DNA of 64,000 nt from CAXXOK01 sp963666755 (GTDB lineage Bacteria > Bacillota > Clostridia > Christensenellales > Aristaeellaceae), in contig CAXXGW010000002.1 in the NCBI GenBank assembly GCA_963666755.2, positions 62,001 through 126,000 of the forward strand. Reading direction: 5' to 3'. Every line of letters begins with the position of its first letter. The first letter of the stretch is position 1. The notes beneath the pieces are model-generated. The model was not told the DNA's origin. It saw only the letters and a list, made by a program, of their open reading frames with translations, and did not search any database. The position numbers and the translations under genes were made by a program. Shown here piece by piece: positions 17,489 to 25,476 of the stretch.

Positions 17489-18625
17489 TTATGCCCGCCA
17501 GACCTCCGTGCCGCCCACGAAAGTGCGCGCGGGCTGCATCATCGCATCGAAAACCGCAATATCCGCCTCCAACCCCGGCGCCAGCGCGCCGCGCGTGGCA
17601 TCGCCAATGGCGGCTGCGGCGTTATGGGATGCGGCGCTCAGCGCATCCGCCAGCGGCAGGCCGCCCAGATCACGGGCGTTGCGCACCGCGCGGTCCAGCG
17701 TGAGGGTGCTGCCCGCGATGGTGCCATCCGGCAGGCGGCATTCCACGCCCTGCACCGTCACGGTTTGCCCGCCCATGGTGTAACGCCCTTCCGGCAGGCC
17801 GGAAAAGCGGATGGAATCGGTAATCAGCACCAGATGATCGCCCTTGAGGTGCGCGGCAAGGCTGATGAGCGACGGGTGTACGTGGAAGCCGTCGGCAATC
17901 AGCTCGCAGTACACACGCGGGTCGTTCAGCAGCGCGCTGAGCGCGCCGGGTTTGCGGTGCAGGAGGCTCGGCATGGCGTTAAAAGTGTGGGTGGCGTGCG
18001 TGGCCCCCGCCTCGATGCCCGCGACGGTCTGCGCGTAATCCGCGTTGGTGTGGCCGATGGAGACCGTCACCCCCGCGCCCGCCAGATGGCGGATCAGCGG
18101 CAGCGCGCCTTCCGCCTCGGGCGCGACGGTGATCAGGCGCACCGCGTACAAAAGCGGCTCCAGCCGCGCCCAATCCGGCGCGACGATATAGTCCGGGTTC
18201 TGCGCCCCGCACTTTTCAGCATTCAGGAAGGGGCCTTCCGCGTGCGCGCCCAGGATGCGGGCGCCCGCAAACCCTTCCGCTCCGGTCAGGCGCATGGCTT
18301 GCGCAATGTCGGCAAAGCAGGCGGCATACCGATCCCACGCAAGGCAGCTGACGGTCGGCAGCCACGCGGTTACACCGTGGCGCACCAGCTCCCGGCTCAT
18401 GACGGCCAGCTCATCGGCCCCCACATCGCCCGCCTCGCGGCCGCCAAAGCCGTGGCAATGCACGTCGATCAGCCCCGGCGCCACCACGCCGCCCTGCGCG
18501 TCGAACACCTCCGCGCCTTCCGGCACCTCGTCCGCCCAGCCGCGGATGGTGCGGTCAAACAGCAGCGCCTGCCCTTCCGTCAGTTTGCCGTCGCGCAAAG
18601 CAAGCCCGTTCACAATCGCCTTCAC
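17489..18625 (-). CDS. nagA: N-acetylglucosamine-6-phosphate deacetylase NagA
   Basis: A 378-residue amidohydrolase that removes acetate from GlcNAc-6-P in amino-sugar catabolism and wall recycling. Motifs in order: LIDVHCHGFGG (HxH metal pair, near 58), ILGAHAEGPFLN (the conserved metal Glu, near 123), ISIGHTNADY, THTFNAMPSL and LITDSIRF (catalytic Asp, near 265). I chose the GTG at 18625 because AGGAGGA lies eight bases upstream; the open frame continues further but has no site. No nagB or PTS gene is adjacent. Confidence 0.93.
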   Translation of the reverse strand: MKAIVNGLALRDGKLTEGQALLFDRTIRGWADEVPEGAEVFDAQGGVVAPGLIDVHCHGFGGREAGDVGADELAVMSRELVRHGVTAWLPTVSCLAWDRYAACFADIAQAMRLTGAEGFAGARILGAHAEGPFLNAEKCGAQNPDYIVAPDWARLEPLLYAVRLITVAPEAEGALPLIRHLAGAGVTVSIGHTNADYAQTVAGIEAGATHATHTFNAMPSLLHRKPGALSALLNDPRVYCELIADGFHVHPSLISLAAHLKGDHLVLITDSIRFSGLPEGRYTMGGQTVTVQGVECRLPDGTIAGSTLTLDRAVRNARDLGGLPLADALSAASHNAAAAIGDATRGALAPGLEADIAVFDAMMQPARTFVGGTEVWRA

Positions 18626-18674
18626 GGTGTGGTTCCTCCTTTGGTTGGGGCGCGCTGCGCCCGCCTCTCTCTGC

Positions 18675-18702
18675 ATTGTAACAGCTTTTGAAAAACATGC
18701 AA
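18675..18702 (-). promoter_or_regulatory. Probable nagA promoter
   Basis: Minus strand TTGCAT, 16-bp spacer, TACAAT, upstream of the nagA ribosome site and after the nrdD terminator. Confidence 0.45.
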
Positions 18703-18715
18703 CCCCGGCAGGCGA

Positions 18716-18748
18716 AAACCCCCGCTCGCCTTCCGGCTGCGGGGGTTT
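18716..18748 (-). terminator. nrdD terminator
   Basis: Arms AAACCCCCGC (18716-18725) and GCGGGGGTTT (18739-18748) lie 11 bp after the nrdD stop on the minus strand, followed by a short TTTT. Confidence 0.7.
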
Positions 18749-18758
18749 CATTGCCACG

Positions 18759-21083
18759 TTACAGGCTGTGCTTGACGCGGTCGTGCTCCTCGGCCCGCTT
18801 GGCGTTGTTGAAGCGATCCAGCGTACCCACCAGGTAACCCGTGATGCGCCGGATGCGCTCAAAGGCCTGATCCCCTTCGGCGCGGCCGCACTTGGGGCAG
18901 CAATCGCCGATGATGCCGTTGTAGCCGCACACGGGGTCGCGGTCTACCGGGTGGTTGATGCTGCCGTAGCCGATGCCCATATCGTGCATGTAGCGCACAA
19001 CCTTCTCAAACGCGTCCAGATTCTTGGTGGGGTCGCCGTCCATCTCGATGTAGCTGATGTGCCCGGCGTTGGTCAGCGCGTGGTAGGGGGCCTCGATGGC
19101 AATTTTCTCAAACGCGTTGATGGGGTAATACACCGGCACATGGAAGCTGTTGGTGTAATATTCCCGATCCGTAACGCCCTTGATGGCGCCGTAACGCTCG
19201 CGGTCCAGCCGCACAAAGCGCCCGCTGAGCCCCTCGGCCGGGGTGGCCAGACAGGTGTAGTTCATGCCGGTTTTAGCGCTCATCTCATCGCAGAACTTAC
19301 GCATAAAGCCCACGATTTCCAACCCCAGGTTCTGGCTGTTGGGATCCTCGCCGTGGTGGGTGCCGCGCAGGGCCACCAGCGCCTCCGCCAGCCCGATAAA
19401 GCCGATGGAGAGTGTGCCGTGCATGAGCACCTCACGGATGGTGTCGTTCCAGCCAAGCTTTTCGCTGTCGATCCACACGCCTTCGCCCATCAGGAAGGGG
19501 AAGTTTTTAACCTTCTTGCTGGCGACAATCTCAAAGCGCTCCTGCAGCTGGCCCACCACGAGGTTCATCATCCGCTCCAGCTCTTCAAAGAACCACGCCA
19601 CATCCCCTTTGGCCTTGATGGCGATGCGGGGCAGGTTCACGGTGGTAAAACTCAGGTTGCCGCGCCGGGGGCTGACTTCGCGCTCCGGGTCGTACACGTT
19701 ACCCATCACGCGCGTGCGGCAGCCCATGTAGGCGATTTCCGTTTCCGGGTGCCCTTCCTTGTAATACTTGAGGTTAAAGGGCGCGTCCAGAAAGCTGAAA
19801 TTAGGGAACAGCCGCTTGGCGCTGGTGCGGATGGCCAGGCGGTACAGATCGTAGTTCGGATCGCCGGGGTTAAAGCTGACCCCTTCCTTGACGCGGAAAA
19901 TCTGGATGGGGAAAATCGGCGTTTCGCCGTTGCCAAGCCCTGCCTCGGTGGCCAGCAGGATGTTGCGCACCACCATGCGCCCCTCGGGCGAAGTATCCAT
20001 GCCGTAGTTGATGGAGGAGAACGGCACCTGCGCGCCCGCGCGGCTGTTCATGGTGTTCAGGTTGTGGATGAGCGCCTCCATGGCCTGATAGGTGGCCTTG
20101 TCGGTCTCCTTCTCGGCATGCTCGCGCGTAAAATCGAGGATGCGCGTCAGTTGCTCGTCGTTCGCTTGCACGGCGGCGGCCAGCTTCTCCCGCAGGGCCT
20201 TGTCAAAGGCGGGGTCATGCGCCAGCGTAGGGCTTTTGCCGGTATCGGCCTTTACGGCAGCCAGCAGGGCCACGGCGGTGTCGGTCGCCTCCTCGGTGCC
20301 CAAAAGCAGCTCCAGCGCGCGCGCCAGATTGTCGCGGTAGCGCTTGTAGTAGGTCTTTTGCACGCCGGGGGCCATGCCGTAATCAAAATTGACAATGCTT
20401 TGCCCGCCGTGCTGATCGTTCTGGTTCGCCTGAATGGCGATGCAGCACAGCGCCGAGTAACTGTAAATATCGTTGGGCTCGCGCAGTACCCCATGCCCCG
20501 TGGAAAAACCGCCGTGGAACAGGCTTAACAGGTCGATCTGCGTGCAGGTGGTGGTCAGCGTATAAAAGTCCAGATCATGAATATGGATATCGCCCTCGCG
20601 GTGCGCCTTGGCGTGCACGGGGTTGAGCACGTACATATCGTAAAACTGCTTGCTGCCCTCGGAGCCGAACTTGAGCATCGCGCCCATGGCCGTATCGCCG
20701 TTAATGTTGGCGTTTTCGCGCTTGATGTCCGAGTCCTTGGCATCCTTGTAGCAGATATCCTCAAAGGTCTTCATCAGGCGGGTGTTCATTTCCCGCACGC
20801 GGCTGCGCTCCGCGCGGTACAGGATGTAGGCCTTGGCCGAACGCACGAAGCCGTGCTCGATCAGCACCTTTTCCACCGTATCCTGCACCTGTTCGACGCT
20901 GGGGACGCTGGGGATGCCCTCGTCGTTTTCCACCGTCGCCACAACAATAGCGGTCAGCTCCTGCGCGGTTTCCGCGCTTTTCTGGCTGCCGCTGGCCATA
21001 AAGCTCTTCTCGATCGCCTGCTCAATTTTATCGGGATCAAAGGGCACCACGCGACCGTCGCGCTTTTTAATGGATGTGATCAT
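18759..21083 (-). CDS. nrdD: Anaerobic ribonucleoside-triphosphate reductase (class III)
   Basis: A 774-residue glycyl-radical enzyme making deoxyribonucleotides under anoxia. The N-terminal ATP-cone (KKRDGRVVPFDPDKIEQAI, residues 5-23) is the allosteric site. The barrel includes SALCCIAIQ and NSRAGAQVPFSS. The C-terminus carries a cysteine cluster, VCGYNGIIGDCCPKCGR, for structural zinc, and the glycyl-radical loop RITGYLVGTLDRFN followed by EEHDRVKH. Length is normal. An AAAGGAGA site precedes the ATG. The activase gene nrdG is not adjacent, unlike in many genomes. The promoter carries two NrdR-like boxes, so repression by NrdR-(d)ATP is likely. Confidence 0.96.
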   Translation of the reverse strand: MITSIKKRDGRVVPFDPDKIEQAIEKSFMASGSQKSAETAQELTAIVVATVENDEGIPSVPSVEQVQDTVEKVLIEHGFVRSAKAYILYRAERSRVREMNTRLMKTFEDICYKDAKDSDIKRENANINGDTAMGAMLKFGSEGSKQFYDMYVLNPVHAKAHREGDIHIHDLDFYTLTTTCTQIDLLSLFHGGFSTGHGVLREPNDIYSYSALCCIAIQANQNDQHGGQSIVNFDYGMAPGVQKTYYKRYRDNLARALELLLGTEEATDTAVALLAAVKADTGKSPTLAHDPAFDKALREKLAAAVQANDEQLTRILDFTREHAEKETDKATYQAMEALIHNLNTMNSRAGAQVPFSSINYGMDTSPEGRMVVRNILLATEAGLGNGETPIFPIQIFRVKEGVSFNPGDPNYDLYRLAIRTSAKRLFPNFSFLDAPFNLKYYKEGHPETEIAYMGCRTRVMGNVYDPEREVSPRRGNLSFTTVNLPRIAIKAKGDVAWFFEELERMMNLVVGQLQERFEIVASKKVKNFPFLMGEGVWIDSEKLGWNDTIREVLMHGTLSIGFIGLAEALVALRGTHHGEDPNSQNLGLEIVGFMRKFCDEMSAKTGMNYTCLATPAEGLSGRFVRLDRERYGAIKGVTDREYYTNSFHVPVYYPINAFEKIAIEAPYHALTNAGHISYIEMDGDPTKNLDAFEKVVRYMHDMGIGYGSINHPVDRDPVCGYNGIIGDCCPKCGRAEGDQAFERIRRITGYLVGTLDRFNNAKRAEEHDRVKHSL

Positions 21084-21252
21084 GGCGGTTCTCCTTTACT
21101 CTGCGCCCCCAAACCGCTTGCCGAGGGGGTGCAAAAGCACCGCGCACGGGAAGGCGCGTTCAGGAACGGTGAATCTTTTATGCGGCTGCGGCGGGCTGCC
21201 CTGCTGTTTGTTACAGTCGCGGCAGCACGTCGGTACGCTCCCATCGGATCGT

Positions 21253-21300
21253 TGCCATTATATTGTGTTGCAAACGGGATGTCAATACCATATCTAGAGT
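21253..21300 (-). promoter_or_regulatory. nrdD promoter with tandem NrdR boxes
   Basis: On the minus strand: TTGACA (21280-21285), 17-bp spacer, TATAAT (21257-21262), a perfect consensus. Two 16-bp sites resembling the NrdR box (ACACWATATATWGTGT-like) occupy 21253-21268 and 21285-21300. They have a 16-bp linker, centre spacing 32 bp (about three helical turns), the arrangement known for NrdR. One box covers the -10 and the other abuts the -35. The leader to nrdD is about 165 nt. Confidence 0.8.
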
Positions 21301-21309
21301 TTTATGTAA

Positions 21310-22490
21310 CCTCCGCGCTGCAAATATGAAGAATAAATGAAGAATATAATGGCTTTTTATGGTTTTCCGCAGTTTTTCCTTGCGAAAATATTTTTAATCC
21401 ATGGCGTTTTCCTTACGTTCTCCACAAAAACAGGGCCTTTTCGGCAGGTTCTCCACAGGCGCGCCGCAACCGGCAGCGGAAAAGTTACGAATAAAGGCAC
21501 GGCGGTAAAACACCTGCACAACGCTTATCAGGCAGGCTTTTGGAGTCGCATTCCCAACCCACAGAGAAGCGCTCCCCTTGAAACAGAAATACAAGGGAAG
21601 AACAGTGTAAAGCCAGCCGGGTTGGCTGGGTAACCCATGCACATCGCAAAGACGCCCACGGCTGCAGCATTGAAAACAAATCATGGACGGAGAGATTTGC
21701 TTTTTGTTGTTGCAAGCGCGCCGCACTGGGCACAGAGGCCTTCACTCAGGGTTAGAACGTCGCGTTGCAAACACTGTTAGCAGTCAGTATCATGAGCGCT
21801 TTCCACAGCATATGCACTGAACATGGCACAAAGCCCCTTCACACCGGTACAGAGCATAATGCAAACCATTGTGAGCAATGGCATAAACCACTTTCCATAG
21901 CAACCTTTTCGCAATCCAGATGCATGCCTCCGTTGGGAAACCCTGCATTCGCCATGGATTGCCCTGCTTGAAATGTTCATTCAATAGCACCTTACTATGC
22001 CCGGTCGAGCGTTTGATAATAGAAGCCCACACACCTTTTTACAGCCCATAAGCATGTGGTTTTACATAGCAGGAACATCCCCCACAAGAATCCTTCCTAT
22101 TTTCTGTAACCTTGGACGCCGGCAACCGCGCTTTCCACCCCCTGTCCATACCTTTTCCACAGATTTCCCCTTGCGGTGCAGGCTTACCGTCCGCATGTTT
22201 TCCACAGGTATGCAAGCCCTTATACAGGAGGCGAAACACGCCCGAAACGGGCTGCTTTTCCACAGGTTGCGCCATCGAACATCATCGCGGCGCAGGCTCG
22301 CAAAGTCTTACCTGTAAGGGCTTTGCATGTTTACACTTTGTTTGTGGGGCATCGCGGGAAACGTATGGCGCGATCCGTTTGTTTTCCCCATTTGCAAGGC
22401 ATGTGCCGGGTGTTCCATGCGATTCCCTTGTCTTTTCCACAAAAGCGCAGCGCTCTGTCCACAGGGTTTCCCATGGGGTTTTCCACGGGT
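21310..22490. other. Candidate replication origin: DnaA-box cluster in a gene-free region
   Basis: The ~1.5-kb gap between nrdD and the next gene has no convincing ORF. It begins with an AT-rich stretch (21301-21410). DnaA-box-like sites in the same orientation follow: TTCTCCACA at 21418 and 21449, CTTTCCACA at 21799, perfect TTTTCCACA at 22153, 22198, 22256 and 22433, CTGTCCACA at 22455 and TTTTCCACG at 22479. gyrA and gyrB lie a few kb away, as near many origins, but dnaA and dnaN are not in the window. It may instead be a DnaA-titration or regulatory cluster. Confidence 0.55.
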
Positions 22491-22531
22491 CGCCCATACT
22501 TCCCCGCCCGCACTCACGTCCGCAAATCCCG

Positions 22532-22560
22532 TTGCCGAAACCCCGCGCATCTGCTATGAT
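22532..22560 (+). promoter_or_regulatory. Promoter of the flavoprotein gene
   Basis: TTGCCG, 17-bp spacer, TATGAT with TGC before the -10; 22 bp upstream of the start codon. Confidence 0.6.
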
Positions 22561-22582
22561 ACGCAAGGAAGGGGGGGTGCAC

Positions 22583-23887
22583 ATGGAGATTGCCATCCTC
22601 GGCGGCGGCGCGGCAGGTCTGGCTGCGGCCCTCGCGGCGGCGGAACAGGGCACGCACGTAACCGTGCTGGAGCGCAACCGCAAGCCGCTTAAAAAGCTGG
22701 GCGTAACCGGCAACGGCCGCGCCAATGTGCTCAACAGCGGCGCGCCCGCCTATTACGGCGATGCCGCCTTTGCCTGCGCGGTGCTGGGCCGCGTAGGGTA
22801 CCCCGCGCTTTGCGCCTTTTTTGCAACGCTGGGCGTCCCCCTGCGGGAGGAAACCGAGGGCCGCGTGTACCCCGCCGCGCTGCAGGCCGCCGTGGTTGTG
22901 GAGGCGCTGCTGCTGCGCGCGGCGCAGCTGCGCATCACGTTTTTACCCCTGACGCGCGCCACGCAAATCGAGCGCACGCCGCAGGGCTTTGTACTGCACG
23001 CCGTACAGACCGAGCCGACCGACGATGCCCCCCGCCGCGGCAAGCCCGCTGAACTGCCGCGCCAAACCCCGTATACCCTGCGGGCGGATCGCGTGATTGT
23101 GGCGGCAGGCGGCGCGGCCGCGCCGGTGCATGGCACCGACGGTTCCGCCTACACACTGCTGACCGGTCTGGGCCATCACCTGACCCCCACGTGCCCCGCG
23201 CTGTGCGCCCTGCGGGTGGAGCCGCGCCGCCTGACCGGGCTGACCGGCCAGCGGGTGCGCGCACGGCTGACCCTGCTGGCCCCGGACGGCCACCCACTGC
23301 ACGCAGCCGCGGGTGAGGCACTGTTTGCTGAGGACGCAGTCAGCGGGATTGCCGCCATGCAGCTGGCGCGGTTCTATGTGCCGGGCGCTGCGCTGCTGCT
23401 GGACCTCCGCCCCGGGCTTGGGCTGACCGACCCGGCCGACGGAGCCGACGACACCGCCAAGGCGCTGCGCCGGTTAGCGCAGCAGCGCGCCGACTGCACG
23501 CTGGGCGATCTGCTGACCGGTGTTTGCACCGCGCCTGTCGCCCGCCTGCTCTGCCGGGAGGCCGGGCTACGCGACCTCGCCCTGCCCCTTGCGCACCTGC
23601 CGGAGGCTGCCATCCGGCGGCTGGCGGCTATGATCGCCGGGCTTAGCCTGCCTGTGGAGGGCACGCGCGGCTTTGACCAGGCGCAGGTGACCGCCGGGGG
23701 TATCGCGCCTGCCGATTTTGACCCTGCCACCCTGCAAAGCCGCCTCTGCCCCGGCCTGTACGCCGCCGGCGAGGTGCTGGACGTGGATGGCGATTGCGGA
23801 GGTTACAACCTGATGTTTGCCTTTGCCAGCGGGCTTTTGGCCGGGCGCTCCGCCGCCGGGGATGCAAGCGCGCACCAACGAGAATGA
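22583..23887 (+). CDS. NAD(P)/FAD-dependent oxidoreductase (HI0933/BaiN-like)
   Basis: A 434-residue flavoprotein. The dinucleotide-binding motif GGGAAGLAAALAAAE is at residues 6-20, followed by VLERNRKPLKKLGVTGNGRANV, the family hallmark GxGRxN loop. A second FAD motif (YAAGEVLDVDGDCGGYNLMFAFASG) is at the C-terminus. Members of this family occur widely in anaerobes; some (BaiN) act in bile-acid dehydroxylation, but most have unknown substrates and I do not assign that role. The ATG has a strong AAGGAAGGGGGG site. No operon partner is obvious. Confidence 0.82.
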   Translation: MEIAILGGGAAGLAAALAAAEQGTHVTVLERNRKPLKKLGVTGNGRANVLNSGAPAYYGDAAFACAVLGRVGYPALCAFFATLGVPLREETEGRVYPAALQAAVVVEALLLRAAQLRITFLPLTRATQIERTPQGFVLHAVQTEPTDDAPRRGKPAELPRQTPYTLRADRVIVAAGGAAAPVHGTDGSAYTLLTGLGHHLTPTCPALCALRVEPRRLTGLTGQRVRARLTLLAPDGHPLHAAAGEALFAEDAVSGIAAMQLARFYVPGAALLLDLRPGLGLTDPADGADDTAKALRRLAQQRADCTLGDLLTGVCTAPVARLLCREAGLRDLALPLAHLPEAAIRRLAAMIAGLSLPVEGTRGFDQAQVTAGGIAPADFDPATLQSRLCPGLYAAGEVLDVDGDCGGYNLMFAFASGLLAGRSAAGDASAHQRE

Positions 23888-24003
23888 TCTGACATTAAGA
23901 CTTTGATTCCGCAGGTCGAAGGGCAGGAAACTGCGTTACGGTTCCCCGGGATTGACTGCGGAACGCGACCCTGTTTTACTTCTGTTGCACGCTCGTTTCT
24001 GCG

Positions 24004-24240
24004 GTTTGTATTTTGGAATGAAAGCACCTTTGCAGCTCTCTGCGCGTTGCCATCCAAAGGTCAAGTAAAAATCCGCGCCGTTTCGGCAACCAGCGTTATC
24101 CGCCCATCAGGGAGAATCAGTTCTACTGTTTGCGTTTCGGAATGAAAGCACCTTTGCAACGCTCCTGCACGTTCAAATTCAAGAGTCGGGCGAAAACCAG
24201 CGCCCCTTCAGTTACTACTGTTGTTGTTCCATCTGATTCC
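24004..24240. repeat. Diverged direct repeat upstream of the EFR1 gene
   Basis: The 20-bp string GGAATGAAAGCACCTTTGCA occurs at 24015 and 24139 (offset 124 bp), with weaker matches continuing for about 100 bp on each side (AACCAGCG, TTACTACTG/TTCTACTG). The 368-bp gap contains no gene; the repeat may hold regulatory sites. Confidence 0.6.
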
Positions 24241-24255
24241 AAAGGACGTGATCGG

Positions 24256-25140
24256 ATGTTTCAAACCCTGCAGATCGTATTTTTCAGCGGTACGGGCGGC
24301 ACGGCACGCGTGGCGGCGCGGCTGGCGGAGGCTTTTACGCGCCGGGGTATAGCGGTGCAGCGCTGCGCGCTGCGCGCAAAGCCCTGCGCGCCCTTTACCG
24401 CCGAGGCGCTGGCGCTGCTGTACCCCGTGTACGCGGCCAACGCGCCCCAGCCCATTGGGGAATGGATTGCCGCCGCGCCTCCGGGCGAAAACCGCCCGGC
24501 CATCGTGATTTCCGTTTCCGGCGGGGGCGAGGTTTCGCCCAACACAGCCTGCCGGGTTGCCACCGTGCGTGCCTTGCGCGCCAAAGGCTACCGCGTTGTG
24601 TACGAGGCCATGGCCGTGATGCCCGCCAACTTTCTTGTGCCCTACAGCGACACACTTTCCGCGCTGCTGCTGCGCAAAGCCGCGCCTGTGGCCGAGCGCA
24701 TCGCCGCAGAGGTGCTGGCCGGGGTAGAACGCCATCCACGGCCGTTGCCCATCGACCGCGTTGTGTCGGTGGCATGTCTGGTGGAGCATCTGGGCAGCCG
24801 GTTATTCGGCCGCAGTCTGCATGCCTCGCCCGATTGTTCCGGCTGCGGGCTGTGCGAGGCGAACTGCCCACGCGGCAACATCGTGCTGCAAAACGGCAGG
24901 CCGGTCTTCGGCAACCGTTGTGTGTTCTGCCTGCGCTGCGTATACGGGTGCCCGCGCCGGGGTATTGAGCCCGGTTTTGCCCGTTTCACCATTCTCAAGG
25001 ATGGGTTTAACCTTGCCGCAGTCGAAGCCCGCACGTGGGATCAGACTTCGTTCCCCCCAGTTGAGGAACTCACCCCCGGCAAAGCGCTGGCCGGAGTACG
25101 CGCCTATCTGCTGGCGGACGAAACTACGCCGCAAGCGTAA
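24256..25140 (+). CDS. EFR1-type flavodoxin-ferredoxin protein
   Basis: A 294-residue fusion. The N-terminal flavodoxin-like domain starts LQIVFFSGTGGTARVAARLAE, with the phosphate loop S-G-T-G-G-T-A. The C-terminal part carries two [4Fe-4S] motifs, CSGCGLCEANCPRG (about residues 193-206) and CVFCLRCVYGCPRRG (about 221-235). The EFR1 family is thought to be a soluble electron carrier or flavin reductase in strict anaerobes; its partner is unknown. The ATG at 24256 has AAAGGA upstream. The open frame extends further 5' into the repeat region without a site. Confidence 0.82.
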   Translation: MFQTLQIVFFSGTGGTARVAARLAEAFTRRGIAVQRCALRAKPCAPFTAEALALLYPVYAANAPQPIGEWIAAAPPGENRPAIVISVSGGGEVSPNTACRVATVRALRAKGYRVVYEAMAVMPANFLVPYSDTLSALLLRKAAPVAERIAAEVLAGVERHPRPLPIDRVVSVACLVEHLGSRLFGRSLHASPDCSGCGLCEANCPRGNIVLQNGRPVFGNRCVFCLRCVYGCPRRGIEPGFARFTILKDGFNLAAVEARTWDQTSFPPVEELTPGKALAGVRAYLLADETTPQA

Positions 25141-25199
25141 GCTGCGCGCATGCGGGCGGCTTCACCATGCGGTGCGTCGGGATGCTGTCCGGCACAGCT

Positions 25200-25405
25200 G
25201 GTTATAAAGTGAGGCTATGTGCCAGACTAGTCTAAAGGAACGGCGCGGAACTACAACCGTTGTGAGAAACGGCAAAGCACTACCGCCGCTCGCCTCATAG
25301 CGCCTGCGGCGCTGTTCGCTCGCTTTCTGGTTTACGCTGCGGCGTTAAACTTTGAGGCTCCGCCTCAAACTCCGGCAGGAGGCAGTGCCTCCTGCACCTC
25401 CGCTT
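25200..25405 (-). repeat. Family-2 hairpin repeat, antisense copy downstream of gyrA
   Basis: Reads on the minus strand: GGAGGC hairpin, GAGGCGGAGCC hairpin, and the AACAGCGCC-n4-GGCGCTATGAGG core at about 25290-25325. It is in the sense of gyrA, whose 3' end it follows. Confidence 0.75.
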
Positions 25406-25414
25406 TGCATTATC

Positions 25415-25457
25415 AAAGGCCCCGCGCCACCCTTCCTTGGGGTGTCGCGGGGCCTTT
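25415..25457. terminator. Bidirectional terminator between the EFR1 gene and gyrA
   Basis: Arms AAAGGCCCCGCG (25415-25426) and CGCGGGGCCTTT (25446-25457), with an inner CCACCC/GGGGTG stem and T-rich flanks. Confidence 0.8.
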
Positions 25458-25476
25458 CGTGTTTCACGATGGTTTT

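Noticed and set aside
22112..22582. N-terminal extension of the flavoprotein (long open frame from 22112)
   Set aside because: It runs through the DnaA-box cluster; the flavoprotein FAD motif begins directly after the ATG at 22583, which has a strong ribosome site.
24130..24255. Longer N-terminus for the EFR1 protein
   Set aside because: Upstream codons lie in a direct repeat, have no ribosome site and precede the natural flavodoxin start.
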